Part shown: piece by piece, positions 30,101-43,774 of the stretch
Layout: each line of letters starts with the position of its first letter
Position numbering within the stretch: position 1 is the first letter of the stretch
Source: Zelopaecilomyces penicillatus
Taxonomy: Eukaryota; Ascomycota; Sordariomycetes; Hypocreales; Pseudodiploosporaceae
Assembly: GCA_005765155.1 (NCBI GenBank)
Contig: VCCP01000007.1
Coordinates: forward strand, 310,001 to 374,000
Direction: 5' to 3'
Length of the DNA: 64,000 nt
Made by a program: the position numbers and the translations under genes
The notes under the pieces: model-generated
Database searches by the model: none
The model's input: only the letters and a program-made list of their open reading frames with translations
What the model was told of the DNA's origin: nothing

Positions 30101-33100
30101 ATTATTTAAGTAGATTATTATAAATATATTTAAATATTCTTAAAGAATATTATTAATTATATATTAGAATATTATAAAGGTATTAATTAAGCTAAAAGGT
30201 ATTATTAAATATTTAAATAATCTAAACTTGGTTCTAAAAGTGGTTTTTTATTTATTATTTTTTTTATTTAAATTAGATTATATATTCCTTTAAGGTCTAG
30301 GGTAGTAAATCAGTTTATTCTATATAATCGATTATATAATTTATTAATTAATAATAAAGGTATTTAATCCTTAATTATAATTATATTTAATAATTAATAA
30401 TTTATAATTAATTATAGCTTATTATTCTTTTTTAGTATAAATATAATAAAGTATTTTATTTTAGATATAGATAGTTAAATATATTCTTTTTTAAGTATTT
30501 TATTAAGGTACTTTTATAATATTTTAAGTTCTTTAGTATTTAATATATTAATCTTAGTAAAAATAGGCTTTTTTCTATTTATAATCTGAATTTTATAATC
30601 TTATTAATTATATAAAAGGAGTTTTATTTTAAGCTCTTTATAAAATAGTTTAATATATTTATAGTATTCTTTTAGTATAAATATAAGTTATTTTTTTATA
30701 TTTAAGAGTGATTTATTTTTAGAATATTTTTATAATTACTTTATTATTATTCTAAGGATAATAATAATCTATTAGGTTTATTATTATTAATTATTATATT
30801 GTTTTTTAATATGATTTTTTAATAGAAGGCTTTTCTTAATAGTTATAAAATATTTCTTTTTTACTTTTTTTATTATTATTAAATCTTTATAATCTTTTAA
30901 AATTAATATAGTATTATTTTATTATATTTGGTTTATTTTTAATTAATCTATAGATTATTATTAAATAATTAAAGGTAATCTAATATAAGTTTATATTCTT
31001 TAATATCTATTATATTAAATATAATATTATCTTAATATCCTTAGACTTTAAATTAAAGATAATTAATTTTTTTATTAATTTATTTTTTATTATAGATAAA
31101 CATATTCTTTTTTAGGTTATATAAGAGGTATAATTCTTTCTTATTTTATTATAATAATTATATATAATTTATAGCTTTTAATAATATATAATTACCTATT
31201 ATTTTATTATTTATTAAAGTATAAAAATAATATCCTATAATCTGTATTTTTATTATTAGTTTAAGCTTATTAATATTTATTATATAAAGGGTTTTTTATA
31301 AGGGGTTATACTATAACCCTTTATAGATAATTTATTTGTTTTTTAAGTTTCTAGGATTATATTCTTTATATAGTCTATTATATTTTATCCTATTTAAGCC
31401 TTAAGTGATTATATAATATAAAGTTTAATTAATTTGATTTTTTACAGGTTTAGAAATTAAATTCTTATTTATAGAAATTCTTTATTTCCTTATATATATA
31501 TTTATTTTCTTTTATATATTATCTATATTAAGATTTATTATAGTTAATTATTATTATAGCTTTATATTAAATTCTATTTAGGATATTATCTTTTAATAAT
31601 TATCTTTTATATTATTATATTAGCTTTTATTATAAGTATATATTATTTTTAAGATTGGTATAATTATATAAATCTTTTTTTTTATAGTTAATAAGTTATA
31701 ATTTATTATATTTTAATTTAAGTTTTTCTTATTTATAGATCTTATAATAGATAGATTTATGATCTTTGTTTTTGGTTTTTTATTTATATTCTTTTAAGGT
31801 TTTAAGGTATAATTTAAATATATTAATTCTAAAAAATATAAAGTATTTAACTTTATATTAATTAATAAATTAATCTTCTATAAGGATATTCTTCATTCCT
31901 TATACTCTTATATAATATAAAAAGAATTTATTCTAGATTTTTATTTTCTAATATTAAAAATAAAAGAAATTAATATATAATATTTAATTAACTTTATTAT
32001 AAAAAATATAATTAGGGTCTAGAAGTATATAATTATCTTTATATTTATTATAATTAGTTTTTAATATAAAGGCTTTTTTAAGGTAATCTCTTAGAATAGG
32101 GATACCTAGGCCTTCTTTTAAAATCTATTTATAAATATATTTTATAATTATAAGTTAAGGTTAACTTTATTTATATAGCTTAATACTTATATAAGTTTAA
32201 TTACTATTTTCCTAAGGTATTTATAGATAGTACTTTTAAATAATAAATATAGTATAATATAGTATTATATTATCCTAAAAGGTTTATTACTCTTAGATTT
32301 TAAAGAGCTAGAGTTCAAGCTATTATTTATTATTTTATCCTTAATTAAGGTATTTTTATTATTTATAATAAAGATTATTTATTAATCTAGGATCTCCTTA
32401 AAATACTTTTCTTTATTTATATTTATATCTAGTTATTAATCCTATTATATAATACTAAATTAAATTAAATTAATATAATTTATAATATTAATAATTATTA
32501 AAATATAAAGTATTTATAGTTTCTAGATTATTTTTATTTTTATTCTCTTTATCCTATTATAACTAGGGTTTATTTATTTATAATTATAGTATATATATTT
32601 TATTATATTTCTAGGATTAATTTTTAATTTTATTCTTATTTAAATTATTAATAGTCTTTTATAATATATCTTATCTTATTATAATTATAATATTTAATTT
32701 TAGATATATTATATTTCTGGGTTATATTAAATTCTATTCTTTTAAGATTTTAGATATATATATAAATAATAGATTCTTTTTTATATCTATTTTAATTAAA
32801 TTAATATTATATATTTTTCTATCTAAAATCACTTTATCTTAATTCTTTATTTTTTCTTTATTTATATTATATAAATTATTTATTATTAATCTTAATAATT
32901 ATTTTAATATATTTAATTAGGTTTTTAGGTTTATTTTCATTAAAGAGTTTATTCTTAATTTCTTTTTTAAATCTATTATAAAAGTATTCTATAAATATAT
33001 TATCTTTCTAGGTAATTTATAAGATAATTTATTTAAATTCTAAGGTATAATTTAAAGCTAATCTATATTAATATAATAATTTAAGTTTTTTAATTATAGC

Positions 33101-33588
33101 TCTCTTTTTATCTATTTATTTAAGAACCTTTTTAATTACCTTTTTAAAGTTAAAGTATTTCTTAAAGATTTATTTAATTTCCTTATCCTAGTCTTTCTCC
33201 TTCTTATTTATATAATCCCTTATAATAGATTTAAATTATTTAAAAGTAATTCCTTTTATATATTCTATAATATAAAAGATTTTTATAGATTCTTTTTATA
33301 ACTAATAAAGATAGAATTAATAATAGGCCTTAAATTAAATTAAGAATATTTAAAATAATCTTAAGTATTTAATAAAGGGTCCTAATTTATAGGATTTAAT
33401 GATTTTATTAAGATCTTTTTATTAATTTTATAATTTAGCTTTAAGTTTTATATTCTTTTTATATAAAGCCTAAAACTTAATAATAAATAAGATAAGAGTT
33501 AATTAAATAGTATTTATAATAATTAATAAGGTAGTTTATAATATTACTTAAAGTTATATAATAACCTATTAAATAAGAGTTATTAATA

Positions 33589-34018
33589 TATAATATTTAA
33601 TAAATTCCTAAAAGATAAACCTAATAAAAAGGGTTTATATTAATAAATAAATTAAAATATTTTAAGTAATAGGTTTATTATATTAATAATAGATATAAAG
33701 TATTATAATCAGGGTTAAATATTAGTATAATAAGTAATAATAAAGAATATAATAAAGTTAAAAGTATATTAATAATTATTTAAGCTATATCTAAAAAAAT
33801 AAAAATTAAGGGTATATATATATTATAGATTTATTAGATTTATTAATATTTCTTTTATAAATCCTATAAATCTATATATAGATTTAATAGATTCTTTATT
33901 TATTTAAGTTATAAGTCTAATAATCCAGTTATTATTAATATTTTATTAATCTGAGTATATACTGGTCTATTTATATAATTATATCCTATTTATATAATTA
34001 TCTTATTAGATTATAATA
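33589..34018 (-). repeat. 5' LTR of Gypsy B
   Basis: 430 bp, starting TATTATAATC on the minus strand (RIP form of TGTTATAACC). Its outer end keeps bases (CTGAGTATATACTGGTC) that are A/T in the left copy. Confidence 0.85.
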
Positions 34019-34023
34019 ATTAT

Positions 34024-37000
34024 CTTTTAATTATAATTAATATTATATTAATATTAAGCCTTTTTAAAGTTTTATAAAATAATTAATCTATATTAAAAAG
34101 AATAATAAAATTAAAATAAATCTTATTTATTTTATTTTAAATTAAATATATTAAATATTATATTAATATTAATTATTTCTTAATTAATACTTAAGCTATA
34201 CTTTATATTATATTTAATTAAAATCCTAAATAAAAAAATACTTTTTATTTTTAATAAAAAAAAAGAAAAAGAATAAAAAAGAGAAATATATATAAATATA
34301 TATTATATTTATTAAGATTAAAAAATTAATTATTAATTCAAAATAAATTAAAAATAGCTTAAAAAACTATTTATAATATACTCTTTATATCTAGCTGTTT
34401 TTATATTAATATAAATTATCTTTAAAAAAAATTTTATTTAAAGATTATTTTATATGGTATTATATTTATTAAATTAAATTATATTTAAAATTAAATAAAG
34501 TATTAATAAATAAATACTTTAGTAAGCTTATTTATAAATATTTTAAATTATAAGATATAAGATATTAAATAATTTTCTATATATATTTAATTAATCTATA
34601 TATTATATTTATTAATATAATAAAGATATATAATAATTTAAAAGCTATATTTAATAAATAATTATTATATTTATTAATTATTATATTTAATATCTTATAA
34701 AATATTAGTATTTAAATATATATCTTTATATAATTATTTAAAAGCTATAATCTTTTTTATTATTTAATATAAAATAAATAGTTTAGCTTTAATTAAAGAT
34801 ATTATAATTATAGTTTATTTTATTATATTTTAAATAACTAGTCTTTTAAATAATCTTATTAAATAATCTTATAATAATTTTTTTAATGTTTAATTATTTA
34901 TAAATAATATATTTATTATTATTAATAATAAAAATATTATTTCTATATTTTTTTTTATTAAATAATATAATTATAAAAATAAATTAATTAATTAATTATT
35001 TTATAATATTTAAGATTTAAATTAATTAAAAACCTTAATAATATAAAGATTATAAAAATAATATCTCTTTATATCATAATAGCTATATATAATACTAAAT
35101 CTATTTTTTTTAATATAATAATATATTTATTTATATTATTATGTCTTTATATTTATTTAAAATAATTCTTAAAGTTAAAATAATTAAATAATAGTTTAAA
35201 TATATTAATTAAATTATTTTATTATTTTTAAGATATATAAATTATATAAAAGATATATTTTATATTTAATATAATCTTAGATAATTTAAATTCTTAAAAA
35301 CTATTAAATATCTTATCTTTTAATTAAATTATATTATATTTTAATTTATATTTAATATAGCTCTAGCTTTCTTATATTTATCTTTATAATATAATATTAA
35401 AAAGTTATTAATATAGAATATAATAAAGATCTTTTTATTAAAGATATAAAAAAGATAAGATTCTTTTAAATTAATCTTTATATTAATCTTTTTTAATATT
35501 AAAATAAATTTCTTATATTAAAGTAATAATAAAACCTTAAGCTAATAAAAAGCTTTTTTAAGTTATATATATATATATATCTTTTTATTTATATTTATTA
35601 AAAGATTTATAAATAATAGATTTATTATATTTATAATATTTAATATTTAAAAATATATTTTTTATATTAAATTCTTTTATCTTTAAATTAAATTAAATTA
35701 TAATTATTATAATAATATAATAATATTATATAATAAATATAATAATATAAGTATTGCTTATAAATAGGCTTTTTTATAAATCTTTTTATATATAGATTTA
35801 TATTTTATAATATTATAATATTCTATTTTAATTTATTTTATAATTAAAGAATTATTTTAATAATATAAGCTTTAATTTAATTTTTAAATATTTAATAATT
35901 CTTTATATTCCTTTTTTATATAAGATATTAACTTTTATTTATATTATTTTCTTAAATTAATTATATATTAAAGACTTTTTAAATATCTTTTAATTTAATA
36001 ATAAATTAAAATATTAATCTTTTTATTTAATTTATTAATAATTAATCTTTATTTTTAATATATATTTTTAATTAAATATTATTATAAATATAATAAAGAA
36101 TATTTTATAATCCTTTTAAATAAATTTATATAGATTTAATTAATTAAATCTTTTTTTCTTTATTTATAATATAAGATTAAATAAAGAAAATATTAATCTT
36201 ATTTTTTAAATAATTTTTTTATATTAATTTTAAGAGGCTTTTAATAAGCTTTAATATAATTTATATTTATTTATACTTCAGATATTTTTTTTTATATTTA
36301 TATTTTTAATAAAGAAATTTATTATATATATTTAAACTTTAATTTGTTTATTTTATATTTTAAAAGAGATTTTAAAAGATTAAAATATTAAAACCTTATT
36401 TTTATATTTAGATTTTTAATTCTTAAATATTATATTTTAAAATAAAAGATTTAAATTTTTTTTTTTTAGAATTTATTAATATAAATTATTAATAATATTT
36501 TTTTAATTTATTAATTTAATTTTTATTTTTAAATATATATTAATATAATTAATTTATATTTTATTAAACTTATATCTTTATTTACTTTTATATAAATTAA
36601 AATTTTAAATTTTAATATAATATTTAAAATTTTATTAATATTATTTTTTTAGGCTTTTTTTATATTTTAAATACTTATATTTAAATTTATTAATACTTTT
36701 ATTTTTAAATTTATAATTTATTTTAGATTTTTTAAAGATATATTAAAATAAAAGAATTATAAAAAATTTAAATAAGCTTTATTTTTTATTTTATATAAAA
36801 TATATAATATATTAAATATTTATTTTTAATTATTATTTCTTATTTCTTATATTTAAATATAAAGCTATTATTTATTAAATATTATATTTTTTATTATTAT
36901 TATTTTATTTAAATAAGGGAGTTAAATATAATAAATATTTAATATAATATATTTAATTAAATAATTTAAATATTTTTAAGACTTATTTTAAATATAATAT

Positions 37001-37209
37001 TTTAAGATTTTATTCTTTTTTTTATAAATATAATAATTTAATAATAATATATATAAATATTATTTTATAAAGGCTTTAAATCTATATTATATACTTTTAT
37101 AAATAATAATATATATAATAAAAATTATTTATAAAGCTTTTTAATTAATAATCTTTATAATAGATTTTATTTTAATTTTATATTAAATAAATAAATAAAT
37201 ATTTATATA
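34024..37209 (-). mobile_element. Copia D middle piece: reverse transcriptase and RNase H
   Basis: Minus-strand translation at 35404-35418 gives FYINN followed by F-L-I-L-Y-Y-K-D-K, the Copia form FYVDDFLVLYHKDK with Val to Ile and Asp to Asn. Upstream is a degraded LKKALYGL-type segment. Downstream near 35080-34960 is a match to the family's GSLLYAAIMTRPDI...ARFLTNP region, then an RNase H piece resembling MKLFGGPIAWRANKQ, and near 34500 a RLRHVDIH...PADGLTK-like tail. All are broken by stops. The plus-right end abuts Gypsy C at its TTCTT duplication. Confidence 0.8.
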
Positions 37210-37214
37210 TTCTT

Positions 37215-37404
37215 TATAATAGGATTATAAGGTATAAGATATATATATCTAAAATAATATATAATCTTTAGATATATAATATTTTTTAGCTTACTTTTAT
37301 TATTATAATATAAATAAAATAAATAATAATCTTTTATAATAATAATATTTAAATATAATTATTCTTATTTTATTTAATTATTATAAATTAAATCTATTAT
37401 TATA
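37215..37404 (+). repeat. 5' LTR of Gypsy C
   Basis: 190 bp, direct match to 55721-55910, starting TATAATAGG (RIP form of TGTAATAGG) and ending ATTATA. Confidence 0.88.
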
Positions 37405-37538
37405 ATTCTATTATTTTTTTATATAATTATTTAAATTAAATATAATTATATTATATAAACCCTAAATATAAGAGAAATAAAAGCTAAAAGAAGTATTTTT
37501 AATATATTTAAATAGTATTTATTAAGAGATTTTAGTTT

Positions 37539-37955
37539 TATTATAATTTTATAATATAGGCTATAGCTAAAGCTAATAGTAATAATAGTAGAAGAAAGGT
37601 ATAATAGTTATCTAGGTAAAAGTCTATAGAAAAGAAGAAAGAAGTGATTATATTACTAATATAGAAAAAGAAAAAGGATATAACTAGGAATCCTTTTATT
37701 TTTTATATTTATTTAATTCTAAGATAATTTAGAATTATTTAAGATATTTTAAATAATTATTTAGAATTATTAGGTATTTTAAATATTAAAATAGAAAGTA
37801 AGTACTAATCTATCCCTTTATAGGTTAAGCTATAAGGGCTATATAAGCTTAGCTTATTAGGCTATATAGATCTAGCTATTAGGCTATAGTAGGTTAAGCT
37901 GCTAGATTATAGTAGATTAGGCTGCTATATATAGAAAAACCTATTTACTTTAATA
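37539..37955 (-). repeat. 3' LTR of copia1
   Basis: 417 bp, same length as 43353-43769. Nearly all differences are C/T or G/A transitions. The 3-unit 23-bp repeat seen in the right copy is present but has lost its CA dinucleotides. Confidence 0.92.
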
Positions 37956-40900
37956 CTCCCTTTAATAAGGTATATAATATATAATTAGCTTTTTATAAGA
38001 GGTTTTTATAGGTTTAGAAGGCTTAAAAAGCCTTAAAAAATAAGGCTTGTTAAAGCCTTAATTAATTTATTAGTAGGTATAGCCTTGATTATAAGATAAT
38101 TTATCTTAAATAGCTTATTAGCTGCTTTCTATTTAATATAATAGAATTTTAGTAGGGTATACTTGGTTTAGGTATACTGATTAGGGTTCTTAGTATTGCT
38201 TATAAAGGCTGTATTATTATAATATAGGTTTATAGGTTATTAAAGAGGGATTTTTAGCTTTATAAAGAGCTTAGAGAGTTATTTTAGCTTTTTTATAGCC
38301 TTTATTAAAATATTAGATTTAGTTTTTATAGTTAAGAGGGCTATAGTACTCTATCTCTTTGATTTTTAATAGATAGGTTTACTAGTTAGCTTAAAGAGAT
38401 ACCTATAGGTGGATTTATTAATAGTTTTATAGCCTGTAAAATCATTATCTAAATAGCCTAGTAATTAAAGAACTAGCTATTTAGCCTATATAAGGCCTAT
38501 AGTTTTATAAAGGATAGCTAGTTCTTTAAAATCTTTTAGGTATTTTAGAAGGTTTTTAGCTATATTATAGTGGTTAATATAGCTCTATTATATATATTAA
38601 GAAAGCTATTAAATTAGAAAGGTTATATTAGGCCTAGAAAGCAGTATAAGGTATATTAAAATCCTTATAATCTATTAATAGGTCTGTTATTTAATAGAGG
38701 TAAGAACCCTTTTTAGGGGTTCTTTTAATACTTTAGGCTATAAGGGTATAGCTATAAGGGTTATATCTTATAGCTAAAAGCATTAAAGAGCCTTATTAAT
38801 ATACTAAGATTAATATAGTTATAGCTCTTTTTTAGCCTGATTATAACTGATTTAGATCCCTAAGAAAAAGGCTATAAAGCCTTTATCTTTTATAGTAAAG
38901 ATCTTATTTAATAGGTGTTTTAGCTTGTTAATATAGGGTAGGTTAGGTCCTATAATAAGGTAGTTATTAATATAGGTAATAATAAAGGTATTAGTCTAAG
39001 TATTAATAAAGATAGCTGGATTAAAGGTTAAGGATTAGAACCCTAGGGTAGCTAGCAGCTTAATTAGCTGCTATTATTATTTATAAGGGCCTTGCTTCAG
39101 GCTATATAGGGCCTTTTTTAGCAGAATAACCTGTTTTATAGCAGGGTTATAGCCTAGCTTAGCTAATAAAGCTGTTAAAGGCCGGTTTTTAGGGGTCTGA
39201 GTCTTTATAAAAGAAGAGAGGCCTTCTAGAAATTCTATAAAAATATCCTTAGATAACTAGCTGTTTAAAAAAGCTTTTATAAAATCGATTTGTTTAACTT
39301 CCTAGTTACAAAAGGCTATTAAAGCTAGTAAAATCTATTAGATAGGGGGTATATTAGTAATTATAAAGGTTTTAAAATAATCTTTTCCTTTAATTTATAT
39401 AAAACCTTTTATAATAAGCCTAGCCTTATATTTTAAGGGTTGGTTTTATAAATCCTTTTTAAGCTTAAAAATAAGTCTATTTTTTAGGATTTTTTAGTCT
39501 TTTAGAATCTCTAATAATAGGGAAAAATATATAACTTTAGCTTATAGAATCTGGTGGAATTTACTATAGATAGTGCTAATCTATTGTTTCTTAGCAGGGT
39601 CTTTTAGAGCTTCTTTTTAATCAATAGGTTCTAAAGAAGCCTTAGTAATGAATTTTATTTTTAGTTTATAATAGATATTTATAGGGTAGGTAAGATCTAG
39701 CTATATAGGTTTAGAGTCTTTTAATAGCTATTTAGGCTGTTTAATAGGTTATAGTAATTATACTATAGGCTGTGATATAGGCTATAGTAGGGGTTATAGT
39801 GATTATAGCAGAGGTTATAGTAGCTATAATAGCTATTGTGGTGTCTGTATTACAGGTTTTGATAGCTGGATAGGTTTTCTAGCTTGATCCAGGGCTTATA
39901 AATCGATCAGATCCTTTAGGGTAGATTGATTTATTGATTTTAGTGGGGTATAAAGCTCTTTTAATTCTCTTTTTAAGCTAGAAAGGCTTTAAAGATTATA
40001 AAAATTGCCCTTAAGGCCCTAGCTTATAGGGCCTATTCCTTTTATAATATAAAAAAAAGAGGTCTTAGTTATTTATTAGTAAGAAGGTATATAGATTAAA
40101 TAGATATTTTTATTTAATATAGCTAGTAGCCTAGCTAGCTTTATTTTAAGGCTTAGTTTAATACCTTATTAATATTTCTTAATAGGGATAATAATCTTAT
40201 AATAGGCTTTAATAGCTTTATAAGTTATTAGATTTAGCTTATTAGCTATTAAAGCTGGTTTTAGCTCTTATAAGAAGAGCTATAATAGACTAAGATCCCT
40301 ATTTATAATTATTATATAGTTAATAAGGTTAATTATAATAAATAAAATAATAATCCAGAGAAAAAGTAATAATTAAGCCTAGATTATAATAGCCTATAAT
40401 CAGTCTAAAATAACCCTTATAAAGTGTTTTAATAGGTTATTTTACTTATAAATATAAGGGCTAGATATACTAAAACTAATATCTTTATCTATTAACCAGT
40501 TTTTTAATAGTACTAAGATCTCTTTTTTATTATTAAAATAGAGTTATAAAGGGTATTTATTATAATAGGCTTTTAGCTCTTTAAATAGGCTTTTTATAGT
40601 AAAGAAGATAGTATAACCTTTCTTATTAAATAATAAAAAAATCTTTTAATAATAGGATTTTCTCTTTATTAAAATAAGCCCTATAAGGAGTTTATTATAA
40701 AGGATTGGTTTTATTTAAAAAGTATCTTTCTTTATAACCTTTAATACTTTTAATAGATCTGGAATTAGGTTTTTAAAGGGTTTATATACTAATTTAGCCT
40801 ATATATAAGCTAAATAGAAGAAATCTATTTCTTTTATAGTAGTAAAATTAGATAAGCTTACTGAAATTTTAATGGTTTTTTTTAATAGTTATAGGCTAAT

Positions 40901-43338
40901 ATAACTAAGATAGATATATTAAATTCCTATTAACTATAATAGCTTTTAATAGCTAGTTTTAGCTAAATAATCTATATCTCTTTTTATAATAGTGTTTTTA
41001 AAGGGTTCTAGAAGGGATATAATATCTTTTAATAGGTTTTTTAATAGGCCTAAGTCTGGATTAGGGCTTTTTGGTATATATAGGCCTGAAATCTTAAGGC
41101 TTTTTATTAATTCTAATAGCTATTTAGCTGGTTTAGAGGGCTTAGTAAGGTCCTTATATATACTAGGGGGAGGTTTAAAGGTGATTTTAATTGCTATTAA
41201 ATAGCTATAATAATGATTAAAAAGCCCTGAAAATTCAGGTATAGGCTTTCCCTATTACTAAAGAAAGAAGCTATATTTAATAAAGTTTAATAGTTTATAA
41301 TAGGTTTAGTTTATTATAAATAGCTTCTTTTATAAAAGTATATTACTAGAAATATAATACTTTACTTTATTTATTATATTTATATCTATATTAGGGATAT
41401 ATAATATATTTTTTAGCTTTAAAGTATTATAAATCCTAGGTTTAAGGCTTATAAGTATTATAAATATAGCTATTCCAGATCCTTTTAGATAGATTAAATC
41501 GCTACCAGTTATTATAGATCTTGGTCTTTTACTATAGGTATTATAATTAATAAAGAGGGTCTTATTATTAATAATATAGTATATTAAGCTGGTATTATAT
41601 AATAGGGTATTCTTTTAATTAGTGGTTTGGTAGGTATTATAAGCTGATTCTTTAGGCTCTATAGCTTTTAAACCTTTTATATTAAATTTAGAATTAAAGC
41701 TTTAAATACTAATTATAGTATTCCAATTATCTATAGATAGGTTATAGATATTTATTATAAAGAAAGCTTTATTAGGCTTTTTATTATTAGTAGTAGGCTT
41801 TTTTATTCTTTTATCTTTTTAAAAGGGCTTATAAGGCTGTTTTTTAATAGATTTAAATATTTTCTTCTTCTTTTTAAAGTCCTTATAGGTTTTTTTAAAA
41901 GGTTCCTTAATTTCCCTAGCTTTATAAGAGCTAGCTTTTATAATTAAAAAGCTTTTATTTTATAATTCTTTTAATAAATTTATTATAAGAAATTATAAAT
42001 TTAGAGTATTTAGTAAGATATTAAATATTATATAAATCCTGATATTATTCTTTTAGTATTTAACCTATTATAGAAAAGTGTTTTTTATAGCCTTTAGATA
42101 CTAATTTATCTGATTTATAGGCTATATAATAACTAAAGCTAGTTATAGCTTAATAAATTAGATATTAAATTTACTATTAAATACCTTTATAAAGCCTTTA
42201 TAATTACTAAAGCTAAGTTTATAAAAGGTATTATAAAGAGTTTTATATTATAAGGTAGTATTATAGTAGTATTACTTATTTAGTATTTAATAAGCTTTTA
42301 GAGGTATTATAGCCTAGCTTATAAAGGCTTATAGGTGTTATAAACAGTTATTATAAAGTAATAGAAGTAAAATAGTTTAATAATAGTTATTAAGTTGGTT
42401 ATTTATAGTGGGTTTTAATAGAAAATTAGGTAATTTTAGTGCTTATAGCTAGATAGATAGGGCCTGAAGCTATTAATTATAGTTATTAAAGCCTTTTAGC
42501 TTAAAAGCTTTTAGAAAGGCTTATATTTTCTTAGATAGCTTCTTTAGAGCTAGATTATTTAATAGGTTAATAAACTATATAGGTTATAGTAATGGCTAAG
42601 ATAGTTAAAGTTAAGGTTATAGAGGCTCTTTAGTACTATTAGCTATTATAAATTAGGCTTATAGTTTTTATAGTTATTATATAAGTTTCTATATCTAGGA
42701 TTAAAGAGCCTATAATTTTAATATATTATTTTTTATTAAAAGGTTCTGATCTGATATTTTTAGGGTTAGATTATTATAATTAATAGTTATAGCGGTATAG
42801 ATAAGAAATAAGTTTTTAAAAATAAGCTTATAGCTATATAATAGTATTATAAATAATTAAAAGTATTAATTATAATAGTATTATAAGTAACTAGGTTTTA
42901 GTAAGAGCTTTAAATCTAGTTAATTAGTTAGGGAGGTTAATAGGTATAGGGGTTGCTTATTATATACTAGCTTATAATAGTGTTATAATATAGCTGATAT
43001 AATACCTTTGCTTAGTTAATTGATTGATATAATCTTATATAAGGCTTTTATAAAGTTAATTAATAATTTAAATAATTAATTATATTTAATATAGTTAATA
43101 AAGCTATAATTTATAAGTTTATAAGTTTGAATTAGTAATCTATAAATCTGAAAATAGATTATATTATAAGCTATAGGTTTAATATTTAACTTTTATATAT
43201 ATAATATTTTTTATAACTTTTAATTAATAGGAAATATAGGTTTGATTAATTAAAAAGGGGGGTGAAAAATCTAATATATAAAGAGGCTGAATATAATAGA
43301 AAAAGAATCTTTTTTTTATAGTCTAAAATAATTATCTT

Positions 43339-43352
43339 CTAGGTTTATAATC
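43339..43352 (-). other. copia1 primer-binding site (RIP-altered)
   Basis: Minus strand GATTATAAACCTAG directly inside the 5' LTR. copia2 has GATTATAAGCCTA at the same place. Undoing G-to-A changes gives GGTTATGAGCC, complementary to the anticodon arm of eukaryotic initiator tRNA-Met (GGCTCATAACC). This is the half-tRNA priming site known for Drosophila copia. Inference from two copies. Confidence 0.6.
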
Positions 43353-43769
43353 TATTATAATTTTATAATATAGGCTATAGCTAAAGCTAATAGTAATAAT
43401 AATAAAAGAAAGGTATAATAATTATCTAAGTAAAAGTTTATAAAAAAGAAGAAAAAAGTAATTATATTATTAATATAGAAAAAGAAGAAGGATATAATTA
43501 AGAATCCTTTTATCTTTTATATTTATCTAATTTTAAGATAATTTAGAATAATTTAAGATATTTAAAATAACTATTTAGAATTATTAGGTATTCCAAATAC
43601 TAAAACAGAAAGTAAGTATTAGTCTATCCCTTTATAGGTTAAGCTATAAGGGCTATATAAGCTTAGCTTACTAGGCTATACAGGTCTAGCTGCTAGGCTA
43701 TAGCAGGTTAAGCTGCTAGACTATAGCAGGTCAGGCTGCTATATATAGAAAAACCCACTTATTTTAACA
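43353..43769 (-). repeat. 5' LTR of copia1
   Basis: 417 bp, beginning TGTTAAAATAAG on the minus strand (intact TG). It holds three 23-bp subrepeats at 43681-43748 built on CAGGTCAGGCTGCTA. Confidence 0.92.
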
Positions 43770-43774
43770 AGTTT

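Larger units (their letters stand above)
26696..34018 (-). mobile_element. Gypsy element B (Ty3/Gypsy), complete outline, RIP-degraded
   Basis: 7323 bp with LTRs 26696-27127 and 33589-34018 and a perfect 5-bp target duplication ATTAT (26691-26695 and 34019-34023). On the minus strand 30089-30112 reads YLNNILIF, the altered RT catalytic box, about 3.5 kb from the 5' end as in element A. A purine run (AAAAAAAAGAG) lies just before the 3' LTR. Same LTR family as Gypsy A but opposite orientation, and visibly less AT-rich, so less mutated. The plus strand keeps G more than C, meaning the sense strand keeps C, as in A. Stops throughout. Confidence 0.9.
37539..43769 (-). mobile_element. copia1: Ty1/Copia retrotransposon, least degraded element
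   Basis: 6231 bp with 417-bp LTRs at both ends and target duplication AGTTT (37534-37538, 43770-43774). On the minus strand 38963-38974 reads YINN in the context T-F-I-I-T-Y-I-N-N-Y-L-I-I-G-P-N-L-P-Y-I-N-K-L-K-H, then F-T-I-K-D-K-G and F-F-L-G-I, an unmistakable Copia RT (YVDD...FLGI). Polypurine tract TTAAAGGGAG (minus strand) at 37956-37965 abuts the 3' LTR. Primer site GATTATAAACC abuts the 5' LTR. GC is clearly higher than in the host Gypsy C, yet stops remain (for example TAG for CAG just before the RT box). Same family and orientation as copia2. Confidence 0.93.

Noticed and set aside
40992..41204. 70-codon open frame on the plus strand
   Set aside because: It lies antisense inside copia1 between RIP-made stops; no start context or domain. 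A chance opening in a less AT-rich stretch.
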